DNA from: Planctomicrobium sp051466335
GTDB taxonomy: Bacteria > Planctomycetota > Planctomycetia > Planctomycetales > Planctomycetaceae
Length of the DNA: 64,000 bases
NCBI RefSeq assembly: GCF_051466335.1
Contig: NZ_CP195793.1
Coordinates: 1,860,001-1,924,000 of the forward strand
Reading direction: 5' to 3'
Position numbers and translations under genes: made by a program. Positions 26,809-35,881 of the stretch are shown here, one piece after another (the first letter of the stretch is position 1; each line of letters starts with the position of its first letter). Below the pieces are notes generated by a model. That model did no database searches. It worked only from the letters and a program-made list of their open reading frames with translations, and had not been told where the DNA came from.

Positions 26809-28137
26809 TTGGGTGAGTTACAACGAGAGTCTCTGAAGGTCCATGCCAGAAAATGTGTTCTGGTGGCGGTTCGTGATCAAGATCAGGCGAAGCTGAAGGA
26901 ACAGGTTTTTGAAGAGATTCATGGCCTTGTCGAAACCGTGGGATCGGAAGTCGTTGGGACGATGATGCAGGTGCGCGAGCGTCCTGACCCAGCCACGTAC
27001 CTTGGAAAAGGGAAGGTACAGGAGTTAAAGGACCTCGTTGGAGCCTGCGGTGCCGATCTGATTGTCTTCGATAATTACCTCTCTCCAAATCAAGGGAAGA
27101 ACATCGAAGAACTGACGAAAACTCAGGTCGTCGATCGGAGCGAAGTGATTCTGGACATCTTCGCGACTCATGCCCGGTCATATGAGTCTCAACTACAGGT
27201 CGAATTGGCTCAGCTTCTGTACATCCGTAATCGGCTCACGCGGATGTGGACCCACCTGGAGCGTATCGAGGGGGGGATCGGAAGTGGACGAGGCCCCGGA
27301 GAGAAGCAGCTTGAGACCGACCGCCGTTTGATCGACAAGCGGGTCGATGAGCTCAAGCGAAAGCTCGAAGGAGTTGAGAAACGCCGCGAGTTGCAAGTCG
27401 CCAGCCGTTCTGAGCAAATGTCCGTCTCCCTCGTTGGGTACACCAACGCCGGGAAGAGCACGTTGATGAACGCTCTGACCAATGCTGATGTCTATGTCGC
27501 GGACAAATTGTTTGCGACGCTCGAAACAAAGACGCGGAAGTGGAAGCTCCCTCAATGGGGTGACATCCTTTTGAGTGATACCGTCGGGTTCATTCAGAAT
27601 CTTCCTCACCATCTGGTTGCTTCGTTTCGATCGACGTTAGCCGAGGCCCGTCATGCTGATTTGTTGTTGCACGTCGTCGATGCCAGCCATCCGCGCGCAC
27701 AGCAGCAGATCGACACTGTGAATGAAGTTCTGGCTTCTCTCGGAGTCGACAGCGAGAATCCGATTCTGGTGCTCAATAAGATTGACGCCTCTGAAAATCG
27801 GGCCAATATCGACGTCTTACGGGCGAAGTATCCAGACTGCATCACAGTGAGCGCGAAGGAGCGTATCGGGCTCGACAAGCTGGAGAAAGCGGTTGCAGAC
27901 CGACTCGACAACGGTTACCTCCGTGTCGTCGTGCATGCCGACGTCAGCAATGGACGAGTTCCTGCGTTTTTGAAAGAACACGCAGACGTCACGACGACCG
28001 ATTACGACGAAAATCGAGTCCAGTTTCAGGCCAGAATTGCACGTCGGTTCGTTCACAAACTGATTCAGGTGGGAGCTGATGTGACGCATCAGGATGGTTC
28101 TCCTGTCATTGAACAGGATACAGCTGACCTATACTAA
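26809..28137 (+). CDS. hflX: Ribosome-associated GTPase HflX
   Basis: The 442-residue HflX acts on stalled or hibernating 50S/70S ribosomes. The N-terminal HflX domain includes RPDPATYLGKGKVQELK and LSPNQGKNIEELTKTQVVDR. The helical linker IEGGIGSGRGPGEKQLE precedes the G domain, which has G1 GYTNAGKST, G3 DTVGF and G4 NKID. Translation appears to start at TTG 26809, preceded by AGGAG at 26795-26799; no better ATG exists before the conserved N-terminus. It has its own terminator and is not next to hfq here. Confidence 0.95.
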   Translation: MGELQRESLKVHARKCVLVAVRDQDQAKLKEQVFEEIHGLVETVGSEVVGTMMQVRERPDPATYLGKGKVQELKDLVGACGADLIVFDNYLSPNQGKNIEELTKTQVVDRSEVILDIFATHARSYESQLQVELAQLLYIRNRLTRMWTHLERIEGGIGSGRGPGEKQLETDRRLIDKRVDELKRKLEGVEKRRELQVASRSEQMSVSLVGYTNAGKSTLMNALTNADVYVADKLFATLETKTRKWKLPQWGDILLSDTVGFIQNLPHHLVASFRSTLAEARHADLLLHVVDASHPRAQQQIDTVNEVLASLGVDSENPILVLNKIDASENRANIDVLRAKYPDCITVSAKERIGLDKLEKAVADRLDNGYLRVVVHADVSNGRVPAFLKEHADVTTTDYDENRVQFQARIARRFVHKLIQVGADVTHQDGSPVIEQDTADLY

Positions 28138-28148
28138 TCGCGTTAATT

Positions 28149-28196
28149 GGACGACGGAAACGGTCTTTGAAATGAGATCTTCCGTCGTCCTTTTTT
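28149..28196 (+). terminator. hflX terminator
   Basis: A perfect 11-bp stem GGACGACGGAA / TTCCGTCGTCC with a 20-nt loop precedes TTTTTT, 11 bp after the hflX stop codon. Confidence 0.92.
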
Positions 28197-28267
28197 ATTT
28201 GATTCCGATCTGTGACACTGGATTCGTTCTGTCCGACTTCTCCCTACTCACAAGGTGTTGTTCAAAA

Positions 28268-29149
28268 ATGGCGTTGAGGCATCAGACTGGAATCCCTGAG
28301 TTGGATGAAATGCTCGGGGGCGGGCTTATTCCGGGAACCCTGACCGTTGTTTTAGGAGCAACGGGGATTGGAAAAACGCAACTGGGAATTCAGTATCTGA
28401 ATCAGGGCAAGGAGCAAGATGGGGCGACCGGGGTGCTGTTTGATATGACATCGCGAGGAGACTCGCAAAACCATGTCGAATATGCGGACCGGATGTTCAA
28501 TTGGAAATTCCGTGATCGCCCAATTTCTTGGGTGCTGGAGAGTCCAGAGTCGATCTGGGATCCGAATGTCGCTCGCTGGGATGCTCTTCACCTGTTTCAA
28601 CAGACTGGCAAGCGTGTCACGATGAGTGACATGAATTTCGATGAGCAACGTGCCTGGAAAGTGGAGATCAACCGGAAGCTGATTGATACGATCGCCTTCT
28701 TTTACGGAAACTTCTGCCAGGGCGTTCGACGTTGTGTGATCGATGGCGTGGAACCGACAGATCGTGCGAGCGACTCATTTCAGTTCGAGCTGTTCGAGTA
28801 CGTTTACCATCAGATCCTTCGTAAAGAATATGACTGGGTTGCGAGGGATTTGTTGCGGGCGCGGTTTCGCGAATTTGAGGTGGAAGTCAAACGTCATGCT
28901 TACGACTACCAGCAGGTGAGCGGCCTGATGCTGTGCACCTCCCATGAAATGATGCTTGAAGCACTGATTTCTCGCCCCATCGAAAGCGGTGACGTTTTTT
29001 CGAACGCCAACACGATCATTCTTATGGGTAAAGTGAGGGAGGGCTCAAAAATGGGGCGAGCACTGTACGTGGCGAAACATCGCGGCAGTCGCCTGGATGA
29101 TTCGATTCGTCCTTATGAAATTACCGAACACGGCCTCAAATTATTGTGA
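28268..29149 (+). CDS. KaiC/GvpD/RAD55-like single-domain ATPase
   Basis: The 293-residue RecA-superfamily ATPase begins TGIPELDEMLGGGLIPGT, the classic KaiC-domain entry. Walker A is GATGIGKT (residues 30-37), and a later strand RCVIDGVEP corresponds to Walker B. It carries one KaiC domain rather than two, and no kai genes are nearby. Proteins of this type are common and mostly uncharacterised. ATG 28268 was chosen because the domain starts within ten residues; the frame extends upstream into the hflX terminator, which is unlikely to be coding. It is flanked by terminators, so it is monocistronic. Confidence 0.85.
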   Translation: MALRHQTGIPELDEMLGGGLIPGTLTVVLGATGIGKTQLGIQYLNQGKEQDGATGVLFDMTSRGDSQNHVEYADRMFNWKFRDRPISWVLESPESIWDPNVARWDALHLFQQTGKRVTMSDMNFDEQRAWKVEINRKLIDTIAFFYGNFCQGVRRCVIDGVEPTDRASDSFQFELFEYVYHQILRKEYDWVARDLLRARFREFEVEVKRHAYDYQQVSGLMLCTSHEMMLEALISRPIESGDVFSNANTIILMGKVREGSKMGRALYVAKHRGSRLDDSIRPYEITEHGLKLL

Positions 29150-29179
29150 ACCGACCTGCGAGTGCTGCATACTCAATGT

Positions 29180-29219
29180 AAAAGAGTCGTTCTTCCGATA
29201 TCGAAGAGCGACTCTTTTT
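29180..29219 (+). terminator. Terminator after the KaiC-like gene
   Basis: AAAGAGTCG and a second arm TTCTTC pair with GAAGAG and CGACTCTTT around GATATC, giving a nearly perfect hairpin ending in TTTTT. It may also serve the convergent Met/Gly-rich gene from the other side. Confidence 0.9.
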
Positions 29220-29260
29220 CCGTTTGTGATCAGGATCACACCGAGCATGACCAAGCTGTG

Positions 29261-30169
29261 TTACTTCAGCTGATTGCGAGTTGGCAGAGTCCTTGGCTTT
29301 GCTTCATCTGGCTCGTTTGTCATACGCTCAGCGGCTTGAGCCTTTGCTGCATTTGAAATCTGCATTGCAGCCTGAATGTTCGCTGATGAGAAGTAATTAT
29401 CGCCAGGAACTCGTACAGGGCCTTTGCCTTTGTTCGCGAGTTGTTCCCAGCTCAGCCCATCGGTGACGTGCCAAGTCGCGGCCTGTGCACTTTGAGAATC
29501 GAGTGACCCTGTCCCGACCATGGTGATGAGGGCCTGGAGAACTGGATCCTGCGTGTATTGATCGACCGGAATGACATTGAATTTCGTGCGAGGATTTGGC
29601 TCATTCAGGCCGTGGTTGAGGCACACTGAGTTGAATGACACGCGGAGTGTTTTTTGAGCCGGGATGGACTGCATCATTCCCATGCCACCCATCCCTCCCA
29701 TGCCACCGCCCATTCCCATTCCGCCCATGCCGCCGCCCATTCCTCCCATGCCGCCACCCATTCCACCGCCCATGGATTGCATGCCGCCACCCATTCCTCC
29801 CATTCCGCCGCCCATTCCTCCCATGCCGCCACCCATTCCCATGCCACCCATGCCGCCGCCCATTCCTCCCATGCCTCCTCCCATTCCGCCCATGCCAAAT
29901 TGGGCAGAGACTGGAACGGCAGCGAAAGCTTCCGGCAATTGAACGGTCAGTGGTTCATCGGTGTTATTGGTGATGAGCAGGTTGCCACCCAGGGCATTGC
30001 GAGCAACGAGTTTGACGTCAATCTGTCCCTCTTCCATCGCAGAGAACATTTCGACCTGCTTTGCTGACGGGTCGAGCTTCGTTTTCGAGAGAGGGCGATC
30101 CGCGAAGAGACTTCCTTGAACGGAAATAATCAAAGCGAACGACAAGAAACCAATCAGAGGGCGATTCAT
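29261..30169 (-). CDS. Secreted Met/Gly-repeat protein, copy 1
   Basis: The 302-residue protein has a signal peptide (MNRPLIGFLSFALIISVQGS). A conserved N-terminal part follows (KTKLDPSAKQVEMF, then GGNLLITNNTDEPLTVQLPEAFA). Next is about 73 residues of almost only Met and Gly (MGGMGGGMGGM pattern, about residues 92-165). The C-terminal part contains SVCLNHGLNEPNP, VGTGSLDSQSAQAATWHVTDG and SWEQLA. The repeat sits inside the conserved domain, between SAQFG and MQSIPAQKTLRV. Function is unknown; the Met-rich stretch could bind copper or buffer oxidants. A paralogue lies upstream on the same strand. Start ATG 30169 is preferred over an upstream frame that has no signal peptide. Confidence 0.85.
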   Translation of the reverse strand: MNRPLIGFLSFALIISVQGSLFADRPLSKTKLDPSAKQVEMFSAMEEGQIDVKLVARNALGGNLLITNNTDEPLTVQLPEAFAAVPVSAQFGMGGMGGGMGGMGGGMGGMGMGGGMGGMGGGMGGMGGGMQSMGGGMGGGMGGMGGGMGGMGMGGGMGGMGGMGMMQSIPAQKTLRVSFNSVCLNHGLNEPNPRTKFNVIPVDQYTQDPVLQALITMVGTGSLDSQSAQAATWHVTDGLSWEQLANKGKGPVRVPGDNYFSSANIQAAMQISNAAKAQAAERMTNEPDEAKPRTLPTRNQLK

Positions 30170-30392
30170 ACGGAACCCGAGAGACCAGCGAATGGCATTG
30201 AATTGGAAAATGGATGTCAACGACTACCGTTGGTCGAGTGGGACCGACAGGTACAGACAGAAGCGAGTGCTATTGAAAATTGCACTTCAATCCGGACGCC
30301 AAATTCCGCGCAAGGTCACCCAGCTTCTGCTCGAATGGTATCGGAGGGGAGAAGGGGGAGGCAAACTTCAATCACCGAGGAAAACTCTGACA

Positions 30393-30785
30393 TTAGTGTG
30401 TTTCGATGGGTTCGTTGATGCGATCCCTAGATCTGGAAACACTGCCCGCTGGTGTTTTTGGAATATTCGCTGCAACAGGATTAATCGCTCGGGCGAAGTC
30501 TGAGACCTTCAGCGAACCAGTGATGGTGAGCGACTTGTTCTGTGAAAAGAGATTTGATGACGTCGCTGCACTGATTTTCAGTCAGGACGTTCGGAAGCCC
30601 GTCGTTGGAGAGCTTCACATTTTCTTCGGGGCATTTCTGAACGCCGAGTCCGCTGGCAATTGAACTGCCTCACGCGCATCTACCCGATAACAGGCAAACG
30701 AGGACAGCTTCAGCAATTGCAATTGGGACTGAACTTGATTGAAGAGGCAGCGCGCTAAAAGGGTTGCTGCCTCTTCGAGGTGAAA
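30393..30785 (-). pseudogene. Possible decayed open frame between the Met/Gly-rich paralogues
   Basis: One minus-strand frame reads through about 130 codons from a TGA at about 30786 to a TAA at 30393, interrupted only by two TGA codons twelve codons apart. The pieces look protein-like: EEAATLLARCLFNQVQ..., then SLTITGSLKVSDFARAINPV..., ending RINEPIETH. No start codon or ribosome site is seen, and the opposite strand has an 85-codon open frame over the same bases (30406-30663). It could be a gene remnant or chance. Confidence 0.2.
30741..30776. repeat. Hairpin downstream of Met/Gly-rich copy 2
   Basis: A perfect 11-bp inverted repeat GAAGAGGCAGC / GCTGCCTCTTC with a 14-nt loop lies 17 bp after the stop of the 30793-31716 gene. 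It lacks a T-run on either strand, so it may be an mRNA-end stabiliser or weak terminator. Confidence 0.5.
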
Positions 30786-30792
30786 TCATTGC

Positions 30793-31716
30793 CTACTTCA
30801 GTTGATTGCGGGTTGGGCTTTGAGTTTTTGGCTGAGCAATAGTTGGATCTTTTTGAATCCGCTCAGCAGCGAGTGTTTTAGCAGTCCCGGCAATCTGGAT
30901 TGCAGAGTTCAGGTGTTGAGGCGAGAAGTAATTGTCTCCCGGCACCCTTACTGGTCCAGTTCCTTTCGCAGCCAGTTGATCCCAGCTCATGCCGTCTGTC
31001 ACGTGCCATGTTGCTGCCTGAGCACTTCGTTGATCGAGCTTTCCAGTTCCAACCATGTAAATCAGAGACTGGAGAACTGGATCTGCGGTGTAGTCCTCAA
31101 TGGGCATGATGACGAAGTTTGTTTTGGGATTTGGCTCATTGAGGCCATGGTTCAAACAGACAGAGGTGAATGACACACGGAGAGTCTTCTGAGCCGGGAT
31201 GGACTGCATCATTCCCATTCCGCCCATGCCACCCATGCCCATTCCGCCCATGCCGCCGCCCATTCCCATTCCGCCCATGCCCATTCCGCCCATGCCCCCC
31301 ATGCCTCCGCCCATGGATTGCATGCCGCCGCCCATTCCCATTCCACCCATGCCACCCATTCCCATGCCGCCCATTCCTCCCATGCCGCCCATTCCCATTC
31401 CACCCATGCCACCGCCCATTCCCATTCCACCCATGCCGAATTGAGCGGAGACTGGAACGGCAGCGAATGCTTCTGGCAGCTGAACCGAGAGCGGCTCGTC
31501 CGTTTTGTTGGTGATCAACAGGTTGCCTCCTGTCGAATTTCTGGCAATGACTTTTACCTCGATCTCCCCTTCATCGATCGAAGTGAACATTTCGACCTGT
31601 TTTGCATCGGGATCGAACTTAGTCTTGGTCAGCGGACGATCTGAGCCAGCCTGGAGAAGTGGTGCTGAAAGAAGGAGGGCTGCACAGCAAGAGAACGCGG
31701 TCAGTCGAAGATTCAT
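30793..31716 (-). CDS. Secreted Met/Gly-repeat protein, copy 2
   Basis: This 307-residue paralogue of the gene at 29261-30169 has the same layout: signal peptide (MNLRLTAFSCCAALLLSAPL), DRPLTKTKFDPDAKQVEMF, and LPEAFAAVPVSAQFG. About 75 residues of MGG/MGMGG repeats follow, then the conserved C-terminal region (MQSIPAQKTLRVSFTSVCLN..., ending PTRNQLK). GAGG lies 7 nt before ATG 31716. The two copies agree closely in the flanking domains but differ in the exact repeat phasing, as expected for repeat slippage after a tandem duplication. Function is unknown. Confidence 0.85.
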   Translation of the reverse strand: MNLRLTAFSCCAALLLSAPLLQAGSDRPLTKTKFDPDAKQVEMFTSIDEGEIEVKVIARNSTGGNLLITNKTDEPLSVQLPEAFAAVPVSAQFGMGGMGMGGGMGGMGMGGMGGMGGMGMGGMGGMGMGGGMQSMGGGMGGMGGMGMGGMGMGGGMGGMGMGGMGGMGMMQSIPAQKTLRVSFTSVCLNHGLNEPNPKTNFVIMPIEDYTADPVLQSLIYMVGTGKLDQRSAQAATWHVTDGMSWDQLAAKGTGPVRVPGDNYFSPQHLNSAIQIAGTAKTLAAERIQKDPTIAQPKTQSPTRNQLK

Positions 31717-32456
31717 TTCAGCCTCGTATGGAGCCACCGTAAGTGGACTTGGCTTTTTTGTGATGAAATTCGTTCGGGAGCACCCTGGGGGACAATGAGA
31801 CCTTGAGAACTCGTTTCTCGTGATGCAATTGAAAAGCGGGGTGCAGACTGTCAGTAACGAGTATGTAAAGATCATATCGATCCCCGCTTCTGGTTCGCAA
31901 ACAATATTTTTGCGCCAAAAGTTGATTCTTTCGCATTCTGCCCGGTTCTCGTTGCTCAACCTGCACAGCTAGCAGATCCAGAATGAGCATTCGCACCTGT
32001 GCCTCATTGAATTAGCGTGCGAATTTTCCAGAGGAGCCCTCTTCGCAGGCGAGCAATTCGATCTGCCCCTGTTGAAAATGCCCTCGAAAATGTGGATTCG
32101 CTGTGAGCCCCGGAAGCAAGAACCGGTAGAGAGATGAGGAAGCGTCAGCCCCGACTGCTCGATCGCCGTCGAAGATGAAAACTGCATTCCTGCGGGGTCG
32201 AATTGAATTCGTTGGCGGTGGACACCTCTTGTTGCAGGCGACCCTTGCGGCGGGCTGTCTGCAGCAGCTCAACCTAGCATGCCAATTCAACTTCCCTTGT
32301 CGTGAAGGAATTTCAGAGGAATCGACCGGTACGATTTCTGTTCGAAAGCCGATGCCCTCAGCAGTATGGTTAAGCAGAACGACTGCTTACTTAACTTACT
32401 GGGGCAATTCAGGTTCAGGTCAGTCATTTGAGATGAACTGAACTCGTGATCTGGTT
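31717..32456. other. Intergenic region, no supported gene
   Basis: About 740 bp precede the Met/Gly-rich copy 2 gene. The frame of that gene extends upstream here without a ribosome site. A 92-codon minus-strand frame (32012-32290) starts only with TTG and has no recognisable domain. The promoter of the copy 2 gene should lie near 31720-31850. Nothing else was found. Confidence 0.5.
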
Positions 32457-33374
32457 TCACTCGCTGGGAGTGTCTTCGTTGGAGTCGTCAATCGCCGGCA
32501 TCTCGCCGTTAATCAGCTGAATCGCCGTTTGAGCAGCAGAACCCAAATCACCAGTTTGTTCCTGTGCAATTCTCTCGAGTCGAGGAATGAGCGACTCAGC
32601 AGGAGGTCCAATTCGTCCCGCTACTTCGAAAAGCTGTGTAAACACTTCTTCTGGTTGATCGATGTTCAAAGCGTCTTGTATTGAAGCGATCAAGTTTGCG
32701 TCAGATGTTCCCGTTGCATTTAAATTAAACGCTGCTTGAATTCGCAACTGAGGGTCGTCTGCTTTCAGTAGCTTGAGTAGTGTCGGGAGAACTTCATCCG
32801 TTTGGTCTGGAATCTGGAGCAGGGCGGCGACTGCATTTGATTGAACAAATTCATTTGGATCGTTCAGGCAGTTGAGCAATGCTTCCCGAGCGGGGGCTGC
32901 ATCTGGCCCGAACAGAACCAGCGTTGAGACCGCAAGTTCTTTTGCTTCAGTGCTTTCGGATCCAATGTTCTCTGCGAGAACTCGGACGGCACTCTCTCCT
33001 TGCTGAACCAGTTTATCGTGGAGTTCATCCCAGGATGATGCATCCGATTGCGGAGCGAGCAATTGTTCGAAAAGCTGTCGCGCGACAGAATCGTCTGGCT
33101 TCTGAACGATCGAATCCGCTTTGAGCTCACGGGCAGATGACGGTTCAATCAAACCCGGAGAATCAGCAGTCGTAGATGTCACGACTTGCTCAATTGCGGG
33201 AACTGATGGCTGCGGCTTCTGTTCCTGCTGACAACCGGTGAGGAGAAGCCCAAGACAGAAAAGCGGACAGGCGATCCTTTTTAGAGAACCTAACTCCTCA
33301 AACGTCGATTTTCCATAATATCGGTTGCCGATTTGAGTAGTTCCGTTCTGCAAATCTGATTGAAGTCGATCCAT
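32457..33374 (-). CDS. HEAT-repeat lipoprotein
   Basis: The 305-residue protein has a lipobox LLLTGC about 48 residues from the chosen start, then a low-complexity linker. HEAT/PBS-like helical repeats follow: AKELAVSTLVLFGPDAAPAREALLN, then EFVQSNAVAALLQIPDQ, and DDPQLRIQAAFNLNATG. It ends in a Glu/Asp-rich tail. HEAT repeats usually mediate protein contacts; the partner is unknown. The start is uncertain: ATG 33374 still leaves a long region before the hydrophobic segment, and ATG 33440 would add 22 more residues and bury a palindrome at 33392-33407. The lipoprotein class is clear, the exact N-terminus is not. Confidence 0.75.
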   Translation of the reverse strand: MDRLQSDLQNGTTQIGNRYYGKSTFEELGSLKRIACPLFCLGLLLTGCQQEQKPQPSVPAIEQVVTSTTADSPGLIEPSSARELKADSIVQKPDDSVARQLFEQLLAPQSDASSWDELHDKLVQQGESAVRVLAENIGSESTEAKELAVSTLVLFGPDAAPAREALLNCLNDPNEFVQSNAVAALLQIPDQTDEVLPTLLKLLKADDPQLRIQAAFNLNATGTSDANLIASIQDALNIDQPEEVFTQLFEVAGRIGPPAESLIPRLERIAQEQTGDLGSAAQTAIQLINGEMPAIDDSNEDTPSE

Positions 33375-33391
33375 GACTGTTGCTCGTTTGA

Positions 33392-33407
33392 CATAACTGT
33401 CGTTATG
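33392..33407. promoter_or_regulatory. Short palindrome upstream of the HEAT lipoprotein
   Basis: CATAAC-tgtc-GTTATG is a perfect 6-bp palindrome 18 bp upstream of the likely start at 33374, and a further GTTATG lies at about 33415. It could be an operator or chance. The remaining bases to 33810 hold no supported gene, only the csrA leader. Confidence 0.3.
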
Positions 33408-33810
33408 GGGTTTGGTTATGTTCAGGAGTCTGGAGAGCATTGCCGTCTGCTCTCTGTGATATCGACTCTTTCGGCGTCAGAGTTTCCATCTTAATCCCTG
33501 AATGTTCGTCTCTACGAACGAGAACTCGCGAAGTCATTCTTTGAGCAGTGAGGTTTGTGGCGACCCCAGGGCGGCGAGGTCAAGTTGGGAGACCTAATCT
33601 GCTTCTTGTGGGAATTTTAGTGAACTCAGGCAAACGCTTGCGGGTGATTCGAGGTAATTATTGTGAATTTTACACAGCATTGGGAACTTTTTCTCAAGGT
33701 CTGCGTCTAATCGGCGCGGGATTCGCAAAATTGGAGTAACTGTGTGATCCGATGCATCTCGGTTCGCGTTTTCATGAGAGATCTGAACCAACAACTACAT
33801 GGAGGGAATA

Positions 33811-34008
33811 ATGCTGGTACTGTCACGGAAAGCAGGCGAAAGTATTTACATCGGAGATAACGTTCTGCTGACCGTTTCTGCGATTTCAGGGAATCGAGTG
33901 AAGATCTGCGTTGAAGCGCCGAAGCAGTGTGCAATTCGACGTGGAGAGATTTACGACCAAGCGGGATCGCAAATTGAGAAGGTCGTCGTGGAAATGAACC
34001 AGAATTAG
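33811..34008 (+). CDS. csrA: Translational regulator CsrA
   Basis: The 65-residue CsrA binds GGA motifs in mRNA leaders and represses or stabilises the target. The sequence MLVLSRKAGESIYIGDNVLLTV is a near-exact family match, with the RNA-binding N-terminal strand. The C-terminal part (GVEAPKQ-like VEAPKQCAIRRGEIYDQ) is also conserved. ATG 33811 is preceded by a strong GGAGGGA site, while an upstream ATG at 33799 is out of family. In many bacteria csrA follows flagellar genes; here it stands alone, downstream of a leader of about 400 bp. The family is certain, the regulon unknown. Confidence 0.95.
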   Translation: MLVLSRKAGESIYIGDNVLLTVSAISGNRVKICVEAPKQCAIRRGEIYDQAGSQIEKVVVEMNQN

Positions 34009-34226
34009 ACGAGTCGCGTGAGGCTGATTCGATCGCTCTATCGTGCGTCGCAGATTTTTAGAGCAACGAAATTTCTGGAGTCGTCGACGCGGATCGCGTC
34101 AGTAAGGATTCGACGGCAGGTTGTGACTTGTGACCCATCGGTTCATGAGGTCAACGGTCAAGAATGGTCGACAGGTTCGTCTCGCGTTCGGACGGCCCTG
34201 CCGACTGTTCTTGAAGATCCCGATGA

Positions 34227-35657
34227 TCACTTGCGCTTCGGCGCGTATTTATGAGTCGCCTGTCCAAACACAGATTCAGCTGCCTCCATGATCGATTCAG
34301 AGAGTGTTGGATGTGCGTGAATGCACTCCGCCAGATCTCTTGCAACTGCTGCGGTTTCAACCGCGAGAACTCCTTCGGCGATCAATTCACCAGCCCCAGG
34401 TCCGACGATTCCCATCCCGAGCACGCGTTCGGTTTCGGGATCGACGATCAACTTTGTCAGACCTTCTGTTCGGGCAATCGTTTGTGCTCGTCCCGAAGCG
34501 GCCCATGGAAACTTGACGACAGTCACTTTTTGGCCGCGTTCTTTGGCCTGTGTTTCTGTCAGTCCGCACCAGGCGACTTCCGGGTCAGTGAACACAACCG
34601 CTGGAATAGCGACATTGTCGAACTCTGCTGGTTCGCCCATCAGAACTTCGACGGCGACCTTCGCTTCGCGAGTTGCTTTGTGAGCAAGCATTGGCTCGCC
34701 GGCGACATCGCCAATCGCCATGATCTTGGGATCAGCCGTTCGCATTGAGCGGTCAACTTCGATGAAACCGCGTTCGGTGACTTTGACCTTGGTGTTTTCG
34801 AGCCCGATTCCCAGACCGTTTGGAATACGACCGACAGAAATCAGCACGCGGCTGAAGGTTTGTGGTGATTCCACACCTTCGCCTTCAAGCTCCGCGACGA
34901 TACCTTCTGGTGAGGATTTGAGTGACTTGACCTTGGTGTTGGTGAAAATCGCTTTGAACTGGCTTTGGAGCCGTTTCTTGAGAGGATTCGCCAGATCGCG
35001 GTCGGCCCCCATCAGGATGTCCGGGAGCATTTCTACAACTGTGACTTCCGATCCGAGGGCGGAGTACACTGAACCCATTTCGAGACCGATGTAGCCTCCT
35101 CCGATGACGAGCAGGCTCTTTGGAATTTCAGGCAGGCTGAGTGCGCCTGTCGAATCCATGATGCGGTCATCTCCCAGATCAAACATCTTGGGCATCGCTG
35201 GTCGCGAGCCGACGGCGACGATCGCAGTGTCAAATGTTACCTTGCTGGTGCTGCCATCCGCGTGTGACAATTTCAGGGTCGAGGAGTTTTCGAACGTTCC
35301 GCGTGCCTGAATCAGTTTGACTCCGCGTGCATCGCAAAGCTGGCGAATTCCGCCTGTCAGCTTCGAAACGACCGACGACTTGAAGTTGCGAACTTTGTCG
35401 ATGTCGATGGTTGGTGCGTTGTAGGTCACGCCCCAATCCTTCGATTCATCTGCTTCATGAATCAGCTTGGCGATATGCAGCAACGCCTTGGAGGGGATAC
35501 ATCCACGATTCAGGCAGACACCACCCGGTTGTGGGTCCTGATCGATGAGAATTACTTTCTTGCCGTGATCAGCTGCCTCAAAAGCGGCAGGGTACCCTCC
35601 AGGTCCACCCCCAAGAACAACGACATCCGCGTGCAGAGTTTCATTCGCCATGTTCAT
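34227..35657 (-). CDS. lpdA: Dihydrolipoyl dehydrogenase
   Basis: The 476-residue E3 flavoprotein of 2-oxoacid dehydrogenase complexes reoxidises dihydrolipoamide with NAD. The FAD motif is VVVLGGGPGGYPAAFEAADHG, the redox-active disulfide is in GGVCLNRGCIPSK, and the NAD-binding fold is LLVIGGGYIGLEMGSVYSALG. The C-terminal dimer interface has the catalytic HAHPTLSE. AGGA precedes ATG 35657 by 7 nt. No E1 or E2 genes are adjacent. It shares a 225-bp divergent promoter region with glpK. Confidence 0.96.
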   Translation of the reverse strand: MNMANETLHADVVVLGGGPGGYPAAFEAADHGKKVILIDQDPQPGGVCLNRGCIPSKALLHIAKLIHEADESKDWGVTYNAPTIDIDKVRNFKSSVVSKLTGGIRQLCDARGVKLIQARGTFENSSTLKLSHADGSTSKVTFDTAIVAVGSRPAMPKMFDLGDDRIMDSTGALSLPEIPKSLLVIGGGYIGLEMGSVYSALGSEVTVVEMLPDILMGADRDLANPLKKRLQSQFKAIFTNTKVKSLKSSPEGIVAELEGEGVESPQTFSRVLISVGRIPNGLGIGLENTKVKVTERGFIEVDRSMRTADPKIMAIGDVAGEPMLAHKATREAKVAVEVLMGEPAEFDNVAIPAVVFTDPEVAWCGLTETQAKERGQKVTVVKFPWAASGRAQTIARTEGLTKLIVDPETERVLGMGIVGPGAGELIAEGVLAVETAAVARDLAECIHAHPTLSESIMEAAESVFGQATHKYAPKRK

Positions 35658-35881
35658 GCATTCCTACATTGAAAAATGTGAGTTGGAACAATAGAGGATT
35701 CGGCTTCGGGACGAAAGGAGAACAGCGGATGAAGCTGAATCGACAACTCTTGTCTCACGAAAAGTCCGGAATTCAATTCCTTTGCTGGTTTCGGCTTGCG
35801 GAACACGAGCAGAACATTCACGATGAAAATGCCTTGTCTGGCAAGGCGTTCCGTTGATGTCCGATTTTGATGGAATTCTCT

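Noticed and set aside
29635..29973. Plus-strand Pro/His-rich open frames opposite the Met/Gly repeat
   Set aside because: They are the antisense of GGC/ATG codons, with no ribosome site or signal peptide. The minus strand carries the signal peptide and the conserved domains.
31170..31514. Plus-strand Pro-rich open frames opposite copy 2
   Set aside because: Same reason: shadow of the Met/Gly repeat.
32012..32290. 92-codon minus-strand frame
   Set aside because: Only a TTG start, no domain and no ribosome site.
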